DNA of 6,677 nucleotides, from the NCBI GenBank assembly GCA_030044045.1, contig JASHWO010000007.1:1-6677 (forward strand), read 5' to 3'. Below the pieces are notes generated by a model. That model was not told the origin of the DNA. It saw only the letters and a program-made list of their open reading frames with translations, and searched no databases. Made by a program: the position numbers and the translations under genes. Each line of letters opens with the position of its first letter. The stretch's first letter is position 1. Below, piece by piece: positions 5,615-6,677 of this stretch. This stretch comes from Acidimicrobiales bacterium. GTDB taxonomy: Bacteria; Actinomycetota; Acidimicrobiia; Acidimicrobiales; RAAP-2.

Positions 5615-6043
5615 GTGGCGCGGCGGGCGGGGCCCCGCTGGGCCGGTCCGCTGGCCGGCCTGGCCACCGTCCTGGCGGTCGCCGTCCCCACCATGGTCGT
5701 GGCCGAGGACTGGCGCGGACGGCCCCTGATCGACCAGGGGGGTGCCTGGTGGCTGTTGCCGGCGGCCGCGGCCGTGGCCGCCTTCTTCACCGGCGGGGTA
5801 GTGGCCGCCCGGGGCCGGGCCGGGCGGGGCAGGGCGCTGGCCGCCGGCGGGCTGGTGGCCGTCACCGCGGTGGCGGTGCTCCTGGCCGGCGACGTCGTAC
5901 GGCGCCTGCTGTTCAACCCCACCCTGCCGTCCGGGGTGGTGCGCTACTGGCTGGAAGGGGTGGCCGTGGCGGTGGCGGCCACGCTCCTGGGGGCACTGGC
6001 CGGCGCCCGCCCGGGGCAGCCCGACGCTCCCGACCAGGGGTGA
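5615..6043 (+). CDS. Small four-helix membrane protein of unknown function
   Basis: I do not recognise a family. From the GTG at 5615 the product has 142 residues, a basic N-terminus (MARRAGPRW) and four hydrophobic segments at about 10-30, 44-65, 75-95 and 112-131, with a short Pro/Asp tail. The loop with RRLLFNPTLPSGVVRYW (about 96-112) between helices 3 and 4 is the most distinctive part. The first segment could be read as a signal anchor, but no cleavage site is evident. The start lies 2 bases after the deformylase stop, with only a weak ACGGG-like site, so translation is probably coupled to that gene. A TTG at 5609 in the same frame is an alternative. The codon pattern is extremely GC-rich, like that of the MFS gene. 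Confidence 0.75.
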   Translation: MARRAGPRWAGPLAGLATVLAVAVPTMVVAEDWRGRPLIDQGGAWWLLPAAAAVAAFFTGGVVAARGRAGRGRALAAGGLVAVTAVAVLLAGDVVRRLLFNPTLPSGVVRYWLEGVAVAVAATLLGALAGARPGQPDAPDQG

Positions 6044-6167
6044 TCCAGAGGAAGGCGCCAGGGGAGCCGCTATCGTGGCCGCCACGGCGAAGAGGTCCAG
6101 CGGATAGGCAGCGTGGATCAGGGAGCCGTTCATCCAGGCAAGCAGCGCAAGGCGGAGGAGGAGAGCC

Positions 6168-6677
6168 ATGTCGGAGCCATGGCCGATCGACGACAACGCC
6201 GCGATGCGCCGGCCGGGGGACGGCGAACCCGCGCTGCCTGTCCGCTGGGCCTCTCAGGAGGGCCGGATGCGCGAGGAACAGGCAGCACCGGCCTTGCCGG
6301 CATGCCGGGTCGGGGTGGACCTCGCCTCCGTGGCCGAGGTGGAGGAGGCGCTGTCCCGGCAGGGCGACCGCTACCTGCGCCGGCTCTTCACCGACCACGA
6401 GGTGGCCAGCTCGGCCGGAGCCTCGGGTCCCCGCGCCGAGTCGCTGGCGGCCCGGTTCGCCGCCAAGGAGGCGGTGCTGAAGGTGCTGCGACCGGAGGGC
6501 CCCCGGCCGGAGTGGCGGGACATCGAGGTGCGGCGGCTCGAGAGCGGTGCCTGCGACGTGGCGCTGCACGGCAGCGCGGCGGCGCTGGCCGCGGCGGCCG
6601 GCGTGGACCAGCTCTCGCTCAGCATGAGCCACGAGGGAGGCATGGCCGTGGCCGTGGTGGTGGGCTGGTGCCGGCCC
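6168..6677 (+). CDS. acpS: Holo-[acyl-carrier-protein] synthase (AcpS-type 4'-phosphopantetheinyl transferase), 3' end outside the window
   Basis: The 170 codons present run off the window without a stop. The enzyme moves the phosphopantetheine arm from CoA to a Ser of an acyl carrier protein. Family marks are VGVDLASVAEVEEAL (48-62) with the Mg-binding Asp D51, FTDHE (74-78), RFAAKEAVLK (96-105) with E101 the second metal ligand, W116-R-D-I-E-V, and LSMSHE near 150-155, where the basic His is expected. The ATG at 6168 has a very good site (GGAGGAGGAGAG at 6154-6165). It gives about 47 residues ahead of the core, longer than usual for AcpS, which normally reaches the GxD motif within 10 residues. 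Later in-frame ATGs at 6204 and 6267 would shorten this. A gap of 124 bases separates it from the membrane-protein gene; the gap holds a small CGTGG/CCACG hairpin (6074-6086) without a T-run, and I see no clear promoter. Confidence 0.93.
   Translation, partial: MSEPWPIDDNAAMRRPGDGEPALPVRWASQEGRMREEQAAPALPACRVGVDLASVAEVEEALSRQGDRYLRRLFTDHEVASSAGASGPRAESLAARFAAKEAVLKVLRPEGPRPEWRDIEVRRLESGACDVALHGSAAALAAAAGVDQLSLSMSHEGGMAVAVVVGWCRP

Noticed and set aside
6074..6086. Hairpin CGTGG-ccg-CCACG upstream of acpS as terminator
   Set aside because: A five-bp stem without a T-run is expected by chance at this GC content; noted in the acpS entry only.
5537..6196. Minus-strand open frame beginning with a hydrophobic stretch MALLLRLALLAWMNGSL
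   Set aside because: It looks like a signal peptide at first, but the following sequence is shadow text of the membrane-protein gene, and the start overlaps the acpS 5' end.

Overview
The window looks like chromosomal DNA from a high-GC Gram-positive bacterium. I infer Actinomycetota, possibly an Acidimicrobiia-like lineage. The grounds are very high GC with strong third-position G/C bias, frequent GTG starts, 4-base stop/start overlaps, and a DGPF (YCII-family) gene with what looks like sigma-factor remains behind it. No rRNA, tRNA, CRISPR array or insertion sequence was recognised.

Left part (1-2244, minus strand): a compact two-gene unit. The first gene encodes a 560-residue DUF262 plus HNH (GmrSD-like) nuclease. 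It overlaps by 4 bases a second gene for a 187-residue unrecognised protein with a C-terminal CxxC...CxxC zinc ribbon. A perfect 7-bp hairpin sits at the junction and runs into the second gene's Shine-Dalgarno. This is the best candidate in the window for a poorly described system, probably anti-phage or anti-foreign-DNA. Its composition is visibly less GC-rich than the right half.

Middle (2245-3255): a scrapyard-like zone with two convergent orphan toxin genes. One is a YoeB-type mRNA interferase with all expected catalytic residues. The other is a VapC-type PIN protein in which the first active-site Asp reads as Glu. Neither has a recognisable antitoxin. Directly behind vapC lie what appear to be the first codons of a sigma factor, cut off and frameshifted. 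They are still coupled by a GTGA overlap to the upstream DGPF gene. This suggests a rearrangement breakpoint near 3085-3175.

Right part (3252-6677): ordinary very high-GC chromosomal genes. A DGPF/YCII gene (minus) diverges from an MFS transporter, across an intergenic region that holds two tandem copies of a 19-base unit. The plus-strand run is MFS transporter, peptide deformylase (ATGA overlap), a small four-helix membrane protein 2 bases later, a 124-base gap, and an AcpS-type phosphopantetheinyl transferase with a strong ribosome binding site that runs off the window end. The first three are probably one transcript; whether acpS belongs to it cannot be seen.
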